A stretch of DNA of 38,459 bases from Legionella fairfieldensis ATCC 49588 (GCF_000621525.1 NZ_JHYC01000029.1:1-38459); one strand, 5' to 3'. Shown: positions 8,092 through 16,064, counted from the stretch's first letter. Numbers and translations are program-made. Notes: generated by a model from the letters alone, not told the origin.

Positions 8092-8444
8092 TCGACTACC
8101 TCGGTTACTGTATTTACATAGACCCAAGCAGAAACACCTGAAGAAAGCTTAACTTTAATTCGTTTATAGTCGGAGACTTCATAAGAATCGGCACGCTTTA
8201 ATTCTTCTTCACTAATATCAAATACCACTCCATCGACGCAGTTGATTGAATTTCCTGTGTAGCTAATGATAGGGTGGCATGCTTCGCCACTAGTAGCAAT
8301 CACATCAGGATCAGTGATTTCTAACATAGATAGTTCAAACCCAGGTAATTGGTCTTTATTACCTTCTAATTTACGTCCAAAATTAGCAAGTTGTACTGTT
8401 TCATATTGAAGTGTGCCGTAAGAAAATAGTTTTTCTGTATTCAT
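8088..8444 (-). CDS. Gamma-glutamylcyclotransferase-like (AIG2/GGCT fold) protein
   Basis: The 118-residue protein has the family hallmarks: FSYGTLQ at residues 7-13 (substrate-binding loop) and GVVFDISEEELKRADSYE with Y93 and R95 just after. In that block E89 occupies the place of the catalytic glutamate in the usual D.xEG..Y.R motif. The family includes enzymes that release 5-oxoproline from gamma-glutamyl peptides or amines, and many members with unknown substrates. It is the first gene of a three-gene minus-strand operon, ending in a GTGA overlap with the DUF1543 gene. A near-perfect palindrome lies 18-35 bases upstream of its ATG and could be an operator or leader hairpin. Confidence 0.85.
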   Translation of the reverse strand: MNTEKLFSYGTLQYETVQLANFGRKLEGNKDQLPGFELSMLEITDPDVIATSGEACHPIISYTGNSINCVDGVVFDISEEELKRADSYEVSDYKRIKVKLSSGVSAWVYVNTVTEVVE

Positions 8445-8461
8445 CTATTAAACTCATTTTA

Positions 8462-8479
8462 GGCACCTATATAGGTACC
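8462..8479. promoter_or_regulatory. 18-bp palindrome upstream of the GGCT operon
   Basis: The core ACCTATATAGGT (8465-8476) is a perfect 12-bp palindrome, extended by two more matching base pairs after one mismatch. It lies just upstream of the first gene of the operon, at the place expected for an operator or a leader hairpin. The function is inferred. Confidence 0.45.
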
Positions 8480-8536
8480 CGAAAATAAAAACATGGTTCA
8501 TATTTTAAATTATTATTTGCAACCAATTGATTTCAT

Positions 8537-8613
8537 TGGCGTCCCGGGCAGGATTCGAACCTGCGACCTGCCCCTTAGGAGGGGGCTGCGCTATCCAGCT
8601 GTGCCACCGGGAC
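8537..8613 (-). tRNA. tRNA-Arg (anticodon CCU)
   Basis: Read on the minus strand the sequence folds as a complete cloverleaf. The acceptor stem is GTCCCGG/CCGGGAC, the anticodon stem GCCCC/GGGGC with loop CTCCTAA, and the T arm GCAGG-TTCGAAT-CCTGC. The discriminator G and the CCA tail are encoded. The anticodon CCT reads AGG (arginine). The D stem has one A-C mismatch. tRNA-Arg(CCU) genes are frequent integration sites. Here the 3' end points at the accessory region below 8.5 kb, but no second copy of the 3' end was seen in the window. Confidence 0.95.
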
Positions 8614-8913
8614 TGAGAAATTAACGTGTTAGCAATCAATGCATTAAACTCCAAGTGTCGAGCACTTTAGTTTTGGCGACGCGGCGGTTTTTCTTGCATT
8701 CGTACAAACTTGGCAAGTCTAACGTCTTCATTCTGAAATGACAATAATATTGATTAAAAGGATGACAGAGTTGTTAAGAAATAGTTTGTGGATGTTAGAA
8801 TAAGCTTCTTAGAGAGTATAAATCACTTAAATTGTAGATAATTTTTGAAAGAATGTGTAAAACTAATAAATATATTTTCTTTAAATTTAATGCGGTATAT
8901 TTTAATTGGTTTG

Positions 8914-9009
8914 CTTTGTGCTGGACAAAAAATAGCTATTAACACGAATTGCCCGACGAAAGTCGGCATTTGCAATTCGTACTCTTTGAATGTTTTGTCC
9001 AGCACAAAG
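8914..9009. repeat. 96-bp nested palindromic element
   Basis: Perfect 17-bp inverted arms (CTTTGTGCTGGACAAAA at 8914-8930, its reverse complement at 8993-9009) enclose a second hairpin. The inner hairpin has ACGAATTGC (8944-8952) against GCAATTCGT (8972-8980) and an inner CCGAC-GAAA-GTCGG stem-loop at 8953-8966. As RNA it would form a long, interrupted stem capped with a GAAA tetraloop. It occupies most of the structure in the 489-base gap between the tRNA and the next gene; short ORFs across it on both strands are by-products. It may be a miniature inverted-repeat element, a structured RNA or a terminator. No second copy was noticed in the window. Confidence 0.7.
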
Positions 9010-9033
9010 ATTTGTTTGATTAAAAAATAATTT

Positions 9034-9066
9034 GTTAAGAATTTCTTAATATTGATTGAGTAGAAT
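9034..9066 (+). promoter_or_regulatory. PmrA-box-like element with -10 hexamer
   Basis: GTTAAGAAT (9034-9042), two bases, then CTTAATATT (9045-9053) match the two 9-bp half-sites (cTTAATatT, N2, cTTAATatT) of the Legionella PmrA response-regulator box. The second half-site is exact. Seven bases later TAGAAT (9061-9066) resembles a -10 element, so the box sits in the usual activator position. It lies 50 bases before the start of the following gene. In Legionella this box marks a set of Dot/Icm effector genes. Confidence 0.6.
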
Positions 9067-9102
9067 CCACGATAAAACAACAATAACAAAAAGCGACCCA
9101 TT

Positions 9103-10437
9103 ATGATCGAAGTTAACATTTGGCTTTCTACTACGCGTCTCTTTGGTAAAAAAATCAAACACGGACTTTTTGGTCCTGCGCTTGCTTCAGAACGTAGAGG
9201 TGAAAATGTCGGACATGTCAATTTTATTTTAAATCTTGATGAACGATCACATGCCTATAAAAAATTACAAACAAGTAACTTTGCCGTTAAAAAAACAGTT
9301 CAAATTATTCCTGAAGTCGTTAGAGGAGCACACGATCCTGTGTATAAACAAAACAAAGTGAATAGCTTGCAAGTTACCCATAGTTTTTGGCCTAAGGATA
9401 AACCGGGTAGACACAGTGTATTAAAAGATTGCTTGCATCTGTTGCATCTTGGCAAACCTAGCAAGGGTGTTCAGGCAGAATTTGCTACTCATGAAGATGA
9501 TATGAAACGCGAAGTAGCTGGTGAGTTGATATCTATTGAGCATGGCCAAATTGACGAATCATTTTTCCAAACAGAACGGCAAAAAAATTTAGATAACTAT
9601 ATTGCGCAGCAATCCATGCTGGAATCCAGATTAGACGAGCTTAAGCAGATAGAAAAAATAATACAAAAAGAGAAAGTTTATGAAACAATTAATTTATTCG
9701 AGAAAAAACAATTAGCCAGTATTGCCAGGATAAATTTCATTAATAAAAAATTAAGCTATCAAACCAGTTTATCTAATCCTGATGAGACAACTCGTCGTGA
9801 AATTAAAAGAGCAAAAGAGGAATTAATGCATTTACAGGCAACGTTACTTTCTCTTAATGAAGAAAAGCAGGTCATATCTCACGAACACGCAACACTTAAA
9901 AAACAGTTAAGCAATAAAGAATTAAAATATGTGAAGCGTAATCTATCAGGTGTTCTTGACCAATTGGTTAGAGAAATAAACGAGAATGAAAAGAAGCTGG
10001 AGTTGTTAAAAATTACTTATAAACAAAAGGTAGATTCACTGGCGCGTGAAGAACGTTTTGCAAGAGATGCTCATATTACTACAGGGACTCCACCTGAACA
10101 TTCTATTTGTTTACCAACAAGCGAAAGCGGTTTAAGATTTTACATCAATGAGTTTGCCGTGCTGGAGGCTATGGAAAAAGAGAAAAAAGAAGTTTATTCT
10201 TTTATGTTGAACAATTGTGCTACAAGTATAAAACGGTGTTTATTAGCTGGTATTGATGAAAATTTAAAAAACAGGTTACAAGAAACGGGGGTGCGAGATA
10301 GCTTCTTTGAATTGCATCAGGTGGAGACTTGTCGTGGGTTACAGTCCTGGATTATCAAACTGGAAAGCAAGCTTATTATGCTTAACTCCGCTGCTTGCGA
10401 CGATGTTGCTTCTCATACACAAATAATGAGGTGTTAA
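9103..10437 (+). CDS. Coiled-coil protein with permuted papain-like signature, candidate Dot/Icm effector
   Basis: The 444-residue protein has no signal peptide. The N-terminal 100 residues contain ENVGHVNFIL with H38 and HSFWPKD at 93-99. The C-terminal part has YSFMLNNCATSIKRCL with C372. A histidine in a GHV strand, an SFWP motif and a later NNC helix start form the arrangement of circularly permuted papain-fold (NlpC/P60-, LRAT- or YiiX-like) hydrolases. Several secreted bacterial proteins use it. Between the halves, residues about 150-335 form a long charged coiled coil interrupting the fold. The gene is monocistronic, stands behind a PmrA-like box and has a weak ribosome site. Catalytic assignment is an inference from motifs; no family name is certain. 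Confidence 0.7.
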   Translation: MIEVNIWLSTTRLFGKKIKHGLFGPALASERRGENVGHVNFILNLDERSHAYKKLQTSNFAVKKTVQIIPEVVRGAHDPVYKQNKVNSLQVTHSFWPKDKPGRHSVLKDCLHLLHLGKPSKGVQAEFATHEDDMKREVAGELISIEHGQIDESFFQTERQKNLDNYIAQQSMLESRLDELKQIEKIIQKEKVYETINLFEKKQLASIARINFINKKLSYQTSLSNPDETTRREIKRAKEELMHLQATLLSLNEEKQVISHEHATLKKQLSNKELKYVKRNLSGVLDQLVREINENEKKLELLKITYKQKVDSLAREERFARDAHITTGTPPEHSICLPTSESGLRFYINEFAVLEAMEKEKKEVYSFMLNNCATSIKRCLLAGIDENLKNRLQETGVRDSFFELHQVETCRGLQSWIIKLESKLIMLNSAACDDVASHTQIMRC

Positions 10438-10567
10438 ATTTGGGGGACTTGTTATAGACATCTTAAGGTATCAATGAACTACTACAGATAATAGGTATAA
10501 AGGACGCGCTTTCTGATAGAGAATCAGCGCATCAATGAATAGGTAGGTATGAATATTCCCCTCATTA

Positions 10568-12196
10568 TTACATCCCCACATAATTTGGCCCACCGCCGCC
10601 TTCAGGCGCATGCCAGACTATATTTTGGCGCGGATCCTTAATATCACACGTTTTACAGTGAATGCAATTTTGTGCGTTAATTTGTAATCTTGGTCCGGTT
10701 TCTTCTTTTACTATTTCATAAACAGCCGCGGGACAATAATGTGTTTCGGGTGATGCGTAGATCTGATAGTTTATTTTTATAGCAAGTCTTGGATTACGTA
10801 ATTTTAAATGGCAGGGCTGATTTTCTTCATGATACGTATTTGATAAATAAACGGAAGACAATTTATCAAAAGTTAAAACCCCATCGGGTTTAGGGTAATT
10901 AATTTTTTTTGTCTTCTCAATAGGTAAGAGTGTAGAGTAATCAGCATGATGTTTCATTGTCCAGGGGGATTTACCATGACTAATGAACATCTCAAAAGCG
11001 GCATTAGCCAGCCCTAACCATAAGCCATAACGAAACCCGGGACGAATATTTCTTACTTGATATAATTCATCAGCAAGCCAGGATGCTTTGAGCTTTTTTG
11101 AGTAAGTGGTGAGTTCAATTCCTGTGGCCTGTTCTTGATTTAAAAGCTCAAAACAGCTTGTTGCAGCAAGCATACCCGATTGCATCGCCGTATGAATACC
11201 TTTGATTTTAGCAACATTCAGGAAACCAGCGGCATCTCCAATTAAGGCCCCTCCTGGAAAAGTAAGTTTGGGCATAGCCTGCCATCCACCTTCGTTAAGA
11301 GCACGGGCACCATAACCGATACGCTCTCCGCCTTCCAGGAGAGAGCTAATCATGGGGTGGGTTTTAAATCGTTGCATCTCTGCAAAAGGGTTGAGCCAGG
11401 GATTTTTATAGTCTAAACCAACAACAAAACCGATTGCTACGCGATTATTGGATAAATGGTAAATGAATGACCCTCCATAAGTGATATTATCCATAGGCCA
11501 ACCGACCGTATGAATTACTTTTCCATGCTGGTGTTTCTCAGGAGTCACTTGCCATATCTCCTTGATACCTAAACCATAGGTTTGTGGTTGAACATGATCA
11601 CGCAGGTGGAAGCGCTGCATTAACGTTTGACTAAGTTGTCCCCGACATCCCTCAGCAAACAGTGTCTGTTTAGCATGTAAATGCATTCCAGGTTGGTAAT
11701 TTGCTGTTTTATTTCCTTCCTTATCAATACCTACCTCGCCTGTAGCAACGCCAATTACCTGATTTTTATCGTTGTAAAGGACTTCAGCGGCGGCAAAACC
11801 GGGATAAATCTCGCAGCCCAATTTTTCTGCTTCGGTTGCAAGAAATTGGCAAAGTTCTCCTAAGCTGATGAGATAATTACCATGGTTTTTCAAGAGATTG
11901 GGAATAGGGAGGCGATAAGCTTTCTTCTTGTTTAAAAAATAAAAAGAATCATGGGTAACTGGCGTATCCAGGGGGGCTTCTTGCCATGTGTCAGGTAATA
12001 ATTCCTGTAAACTTCGTGGTTCAAGGACAGCACCTGATAGAATGTGCGCTCCAATTTGAGCGCCTTTCTCAAGAATACAAAGACGCATTTCCTTGTTTTC
12101 TTTGATAGCTAATTGCTTTAATTTTATGGCGGCAGATAATCCAGCAGGGCCGGCACCAACAATGATTACATCATATTCCATTACTTCGTGTTCCAC
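10568..12196 (-). CDS. Electron transfer flavoprotein-ubiquinone oxidoreductase (ETF-QO)
   Basis: The enzyme passes electrons from reduced ETF, generated by fatty-acid and amino-acid oxidation, to ubiquinone at the inner membrane. Residues 8-19 (YDVIIVGAGPAG) form the FAD dinucleotide-binding motif. HILSGAVLEPRSL and GGSFIYHL are typical of the family, as is FPGGALIGDAAGFLN, the second FAD contact. The C-terminus carries the 4Fe-4S ferredoxin-like site with C488 and C511-x2-C514-x2-C517, followed by GGGGPNYVGM. The length of 542 is normal. The start is a GTG at 12196: GGAGGG lies eight bases upstream (12205-12210), while the ATG five codons later lacks a good ribosome site. It stands alone; the ETF alpha and beta genes are not in the window. 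Confidence 0.95.
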   Translation of the reverse strand: MEHEVMEYDVIIVGAGPAGLSAAIKLKQLAIKENKEMRLCILEKGAQIGAHILSGAVLEPRSLQELLPDTWQEAPLDTPVTHDSFYFLNKKKAYRLPIPNLLKNHGNYLISLGELCQFLATEAEKLGCEIYPGFAAAEVLYNDKNQVIGVATGEVGIDKEGNKTANYQPGMHLHAKQTLFAEGCRGQLSQTLMQRFHLRDHVQPQTYGLGIKEIWQVTPEKHQHGKVIHTVGWPMDNITYGGSFIYHLSNNRVAIGFVVGLDYKNPWLNPFAEMQRFKTHPMISSLLEGGERIGYGARALNEGGWQAMPKLTFPGGALIGDAAGFLNVAKIKGIHTAMQSGMLAATSCFELLNQEQATGIELTTYSKKLKASWLADELYQVRNIRPGFRYGLWLGLANAAFEMFISHGKSPWTMKHHADYSTLLPIEKTKKINYPKPDGVLTFDKLSSVYLSNTYHEENQPCHLKLRNPRLAIKINYQIYASPETHYCPAAVYEIVKEETGPRLQINAQNCIHCKTCDIKDPRQNIVWHAPEGGGGPNYVGM

Positions 12197-12371
12197 GCCA
12201 CTGACCCTCCAACAAAATTAAAATCATCGCTTTTCTTGAAGACGAGATCAAGATGATTATGATTTTTATTAAGGGACGTACTTTCCAGGCATCTATGAAA
12301 TATCATGAAAGCCTTATAAAATAGAGTTTTTTAAGACCTATCAATTTTAGAGAATGATTAATTCTAGTGCG

Positions 12372-12466
12372 CCGAATGTTTTAAACAAACCAATTCCTAT
12401 CTTGATGCGTCAGGGAAAAATATATCCTCTGGTTAAAGGACCTGTATTAGTTTAAAAAGCATTCGG
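12372..12466. repeat. Long-range inverted repeat in a 360-base gene-free gap
   Basis: The gap 12197-12558 contains no convincing gene. Within it CCGAATGTTTTAAAC (12372-12386) pairs with GTTTAAAAAGCATTCGG (12450-12466), allowing a two-base bulge, and is followed by a short T run (12467-12470). The 63-base interior is unremarkable. It could be a degraded repeat element, a small RNA with a terminator-like closing stem, or chance in AT-rich DNA. Confidence 0.4.
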
Positions 12467-12558
12467 TTTTCTAGTAGAAAACTTTTGCTAAATGCCGTAT
12501 AAAATGAAGTTTATCTCATGCATGATTTTAATTTAGGCAACTAAGGACTGGAGTGAGC

Positions 12559-13209
12559 ATGATACGACGAATGTATTTAATCGTAACAGGATGTTTTTTA
12601 TCTCTGGATTTATTGGCTGGCTCCTATTTTCCGGTAACGATAGCGAATTCTGAAAATTTGGATAATCGATGGTCAATTATTGCAAGCTTAGGCTACAGTG
12701 AATATCAACATATGTATCGCTCAGACGGCCAGACTGCAATCGGCCGTTTAGCATTTGCAGCAGAATTGTTAACTGCCAGTCAGGCAACTTTCGGCTTGGA
12801 GATTGGCGCGCAAAACGGTAATCGTATGCGGTTTGCTATTCCTCAAGGGGCGATGGATATTTTGGGCTGTGCTGTACGTACTACCATGAGACCTATGTTG
12901 GATTTGTTAATAACTGCCAATGCGGCGCCTGTGAGTGAAAGTCCATTGTTTACGCAAGTTAAAGGGGGTATTGCTTACAGGCATTGGCAAATAAATCCTG
13001 CCTCGATAAGTAATAAATCAGCGCTTGCTGGTGAAGTACAAGCCGGATTAGGTTATCCACTGACTGAAATTACCAATTTGAATTTATTGTATCAGGGTGT
13101 TTTTGGTGGTAATCCCAAATTTCACATTAATCCATTCACTGAAACAGGTTTGATTACAAATATACCTGTTCAGCATGGCGTTTTGTTAGGTTTTTCAATA
13201 ATTGCTTAA
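12559..13209 (+). CDS. Putative secreted/outer-membrane beta-barrel-like protein
   Basis: The 216-residue protein has an N-terminal signal peptide (MIRRMYLIVTGCFLSLDLLAG). A strand-rich mature part follows, with alternating polar and hydrophobic stretches (RWSIIASLGYSEYQHMY, FGLEIGAQNGNRM, GEVQAGLGYPLTEI, VLLGFSIIA). The aromatic/hydrophobic C-terminal strand and glycine-rich turns fit a small outer-membrane barrel, but the family is not recognised. The ATG at 12559 has GGAG five bases upstream; the in-frame GTG at 12553 overlaps that ribosome site and is therefore unlikely. It is monocistronic and converges with the oxidoreductase gene that follows. Confidence 0.65.
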   Translation: MIRRMYLIVTGCFLSLDLLAGSYFPVTIANSENLDNRWSIIASLGYSEYQHMYRSDGQTAIGRLAFAAELLTASQATFGLEIGAQNGNRMRFAIPQGAMDILGCAVRTTMRPMLDLLITANAAPVSESPLFTQVKGGIAYRHWQINPASISNKSALAGEVQAGLGYPLTEITNLNLLYQGVFGGNPKFHINPFTETGLITNIPVQHGVLLGFSIIA

Positions 13210-13220
13210 TAGGTTGTGTT

Positions 13221-14228
13221 TTAATAAAATCCTGATAGAACGATTTTTCCTCTCGTGTGTTCATTGAGAAGACTACTATGAGCAAGATTTAAATTTTGAG
13301 CATTGATAAGCCCAAAGTTTTCGTTAATTGTTGTTTGAATAACGCCTTGATCAACCAGTTTTGCTACTTTTTTCAATATCTGATGTTGTTTGATCATGTC
13401 TTCTGTTTTATAAAAACTGCGAGTAAACATGGATTCCCAGTGGAGGGAGATACTTTTTAATTTGAAAAGTCTAATATCGAATCGAGCAGGGTCGTCAATT
13501 AGCCCTAATTTGCCTTGTGGTTTTAAGCACTTGGCTAATTCTGGTGCATGATCTTCACTATGCGTAAGGCATGCGACATAATCTACTTCGCCAATGTCCA
13601 GATCGGTTAACTGTTGGAACAGAGGCTGTGTATGATCAATGATATAATGGGCTCCATTATCTTTTACCCATTGTCTTGATTCATCACGAGAAGCAGTACC
13701 AATGATAGTTAATTGAGTGAGCTGTCTGGCTAATTGTACTAAAATAGAACCCACACCACCGCCTGCACCGACAACAAGGAGAAGTGCTTGCGTTTTGGAT
13801 GTGACATTTAATCGATCAAATAAGAGTTCCCAAGCGGTAAGTGTCGTTAATGGAAGAGCGGCTGCCTGTTCAAAGGATAAACTTTTCGGTTTCAAGCTTA
13901 CTATCCGTTCATCGACAAGTTGAAATTCACTATTGCAGCCAGGACGCATTAAATCGCCAGAGTACCAGACTTCATCACCAGGTTTAAATAAGGTAACATT
14001 TTCTCCTGTTTCTTTGACAATTCCTGCGGCATCCCAACCGACGATACGGTATTGATTTTCTTGTAACCGAGTTCTTAAACGTACTTTATAGTCAATAGGA
14101 TTTACAGCAATGGCTTTAATCTCTACCAGTATGTCATGGCCGGTAGCCTGGGGAGTAGGTAATTCCATATCAATAATTAAATTGCCTTCTTCCATTGAAC
14201 GAGCTTGTTTGCAGCCAACTGCTTTCAT
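13221..14228 (-). CDS. MDR-family NAD(P)H-dependent oxidoreductase (zinc-binding alcohol dehydrogenase family, quinone reductase-like)
   Basis: The 335-residue medium-chain dehydrogenase/reductase has a GroES-like N-terminal domain (VEIKAIAVNPIDYKVR) and GWDAAGIV. It then has the nucleotide-binding Rossmann domain with GAGGGVGS at 154-161. The catalytic-zinc cysteine/histidine ligands of true alcohol dehydrogenases are not in place (NPIDYK instead of C-GSD). It therefore looks like a zinc-independent quinone or enone reductase, despite the family's usual database name. It probably reduces electrophilic quinones or enones using NADPH in the cytoplasm. It is monocistronic, and its 3' end converges on the OMP-like gene with an 11-base gap. 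Confidence 0.88.
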   Translation of the reverse strand: MKAVGCKQARSMEEGNLIIDMELPTPQATGHDILVEIKAIAVNPIDYKVRLRTRLQENQYRIVGWDAAGIVKETGENVTLFKPGDEVWYSGDLMRPGCNSEFQLVDERIVSLKPKSLSFEQAAALPLTTLTAWELLFDRLNVTSKTQALLLVVGAGGGVGSILVQLARQLTQLTIIGTASRDESRQWVKDNGAHYIIDHTQPLFQQLTDLDIGEVDYVACLTHSEDHAPELAKCLKPQGKLGLIDDPARFDIRLFKLKSISLHWESMFTRSFYKTEDMIKQHQILKKVAKLVDQGVIQTTINENFGLINAQNLNLAHSSLLNEHTRGKIVLSGFY

Positions 14229-14455
14229 AATAAGTTCCTGTTGTTATAGAATTTTCCCTAAGTAATAATAGCATGAGGATTTACATTTTTTCCAAATATG
14301 ATTTATTTTAAAACCGCTATAATTACAAATTAAAGGGTATTTTTTTGTTGTATAAAATACGAGAAAGAAGAATGGGGTGGGTTGCATTTCCTCTTAAAAA
14401 AAGGGTATTTTAAGGAAGCAAATGTAGGGCTTGTTAATTATCAAGGAGTTTTTCG

Positions 14456-14824
14456 ATGAGAATAATTTTGACCGGTTTATTATTAATTATGTCGCTCCTG
14501 GCGAGAGCGAATGATACTCTGACTGTAACAGTGGACCCCGCACAACCGTTATTTCAGGTTACTCTGCCTTCTAATCCAACTACAGGTTATCAATGGACAG
14601 TAGAAAACTATGATCCTTCTTTGTTAAATCTAAAAAGTAGTCAGTATATTGCGCCTCAGAAAAAATTAATGGGAGCGGAAGGAAATATGATATTCAATTT
14701 TGCCTTAACATCAGGAAAGGCTTATCCAACCAGTACAACGATAACTTTCAAATATGCACGACCTTGGGAGTCAGGCCCAGGAACGCTAAAAACAGTAACG
14801 GTTAATTTTACTCCTGATAATTAA
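14456..14824 (+). CDS. Chagasin-like (I42 family) cysteine protease inhibitor, secreted
   Basis: The 122-residue protein has a signal peptide (MRIILTGLLLIMSLLARA) and an immunoglobulin-like inhibitor domain. The three I42 inhibitory loops are visible. NPTTGYQW (residues 40-47) is the first, a G73-containing segment (LMGAEGN) is the second, and RPWE (102-105) is the third. The family blocks papain-like cysteine proteases by wedging these loops into the active site. Bacterial members are periplasmic or secreted and may protect the cell or act on host cathepsins. Ribosome site AAGGAG lies eight bases upstream of the ATG. It is monocistronic and followed by a dispersed repeat. Confidence 0.92.
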   Translation: MRIILTGLLLIMSLLARANDTLTVTVDPAQPLFQVTLPSNPTTGYQWTVENYDPSLLNLKSSQYIAPQKKLMGAEGNMIFNFALTSGKAYPTSTTITFKYARPWESGPGTLKTVTVNFTPDN

Positions 14825-14930
14825 TTCATCTTGTGCGTAAGAAGAATGCTTGCATTCCGCGGACAAGCCCTGAGAGAGGACACAAAAAGTAACGATAATG
14901 ATTTATTCAACCTCTTTTTGTATTGTTTTG

Positions 14931-15019
14931 AGTCATTCTCGTGCAAACGGGAATCCATTCTCAACTTACTTCATCGCTTTGCTTGCGAGAAGATCCCCAT
15001 CTTTTGTGGGGATGACCTA
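14931..15019 (-). repeat. Dispersed palindromic repeat, copy 1
   Basis: Contains CGGGAATCCATTCTCAACTT (14949-14968) followed by a TCATC-CTTTG-TTGCGA segment and a closing CCCCAT...TGGGG hairpin near 14995-15011. The same order occurs, inverted, at 23225-23309 and partly at 35119-35176. A separate shared 12-mer, AAGCCCTGAGAG, lies nearby at 14865-14876 and again at 23148-23159. It fills the gap between the inhibitor gene and the antiporter gene and looks like a REP-type or degenerate mobile repeat. Confidence 0.7.
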
Positions 15020-15092
15020 ATTTCCAATCTTTAACATGAATCTCTTTCCCACTCTGACATGCTCAGGATAACATGCTCACATAAATTATTAT

Positions 15093-16064
15093 TTAACGTG
15101 AAGCACTGATAATCAGCGATAACATATAACAACAGTAAACCAACACCAAAATACCGCCGTGCCAGCGCGCGATTCTTTTTTTATTACGGTAATTTATCCA
15201 TAAAAGAATCAATGTAGTTATAAACATGACTGGAATATCACGCCATAAAACAGCATGACTGATTGGTGCTGGATGAATGATACTTGGAAAAATCATTACA
15301 GCAAGTAAATTAAACATATTGGAACCAAGTATATTGCCCACAGCAATATCATCTGCGCCTTTTAGAGTCGCTACAATTGAAGTAACAAGTTCAGGTAAGC
15401 TGGTGCCAATAGCAACAATAGTTAAGCCAATAAGTAATTCGCTCATTCCAAGCCAATGACCCACTTCTACGCACGAACTGAGTAAAAATGTAGCACTAAC
15501 AGGCATAATGATAATGCCAAGAATCAGATGAGTAAAATGAATTTTCAAGGGGTGTTTCCTTAAACTGGCCTGTTGAAACTTTAGTGCCAGTTGTTGTTGA
15601 GGCCGGTGCTGCCCTGTTATAAAAAGAAAATAAAGAATTAAAGCGACACAGGCTAATAGAAATAAACAGCCGTCCAAAACACTCAGATACCCATTGAGCA
15701 TAATGGAGTAAGTAAAAAGCATGACTAAAAAAAGCAAGGGGTATTCACGACGCAGAAGAGTAGATTGGACTTTAAGGGGTTTTATAAGGGCAGTTAATCC
15801 AAGAACCAGGCCAATATTGGCAATATTTGTACCAATAGCATTTCCGATAGCAATGTCATTTAACCCTTCTAAAGAAGCGCTAATCGCTATCATAATTTCG
15901 GGTGCGGAAGTACCAAGTGCTACTAAAGTCAATCCAATGAGTAAGGGAGGCAAGTTATAATAAAGACCAACCCCCGAGGCGCCAGTCACTAAATGATTTG
16001 CAGACCACAGTAAAGCAATAAGACTGATCACTAAGGTAAATAGAGTTAACATGCCAAATCTCAA
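15093..16064 (-). CDS. Calcium/sodium antiporter (CaCA family, YrbG-like)
   Basis: The 323-residue integral membrane protein has two internally homologous halves. Alpha-1 (about residues 40-83) has LALGTSAPEIMIA-type sequence with GTSAPE at 51-56, then GNAIGTNIANIGLVLG. Alpha-2 (about 209-252) has GTSLPE at 220-225 and GNILGSNMFNLLAV. The acidic residues of both GTSxPE motifs and the asparagines of GSN/GTN coordinate the cation in this superfamily. About ten membrane helices are expected, with a polar loop at 150-178. It exchanges Ca2+ for Na+ across the inner membrane. In E. coli yrbG lies beside other genes; here it is single. Confidence 0.93.
   Translation of the reverse strand: MRFGMLTLFTLVISLIALLWSANHLVTGASGVGLYYNLPPLLIGLTLVALGTSAPEIMIAISASLEGLNDIAIGNAIGTNIANIGLVLGLTALIKPLKVQSTLLRREYPLLFLVMLFTYSIMLNGYLSVLDGCLFLLACVALILYFLFITGQHRPQQQLALKFQQASLRKHPLKIHFTHLILGIIIMPVSATFLLSSCVEVGHWLGMSELLIGLTIVAIGTSLPELVTSIVATLKGADDIAVGNILGSNMFNLLAVMIFPSIIHPAPISHAVLWRDIPVMFITTLILLWINYRNKKRIARWHGGILVLVYCCYMLSLIISASR

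Noticed and set aside
8823-9221. ORFs of 61 and 132 residues over the tRNA-effector gap
   Set aside because: They run through the nested palindrome and the promoter of the next gene, have no ribosome site and no family resemblance.
10522-10535. 14-mer AATCAGCGCATCAA shared with 38401-38414
   Set aside because: A single short match with no further similarity around it, so not enough to call a shared element.
14332-14411. Direct repeat AAAGGGTATTTT at 14332 and 14400
   Set aside because: Two short AT-rich copies in a promoter gap; too short and simple to interpret.
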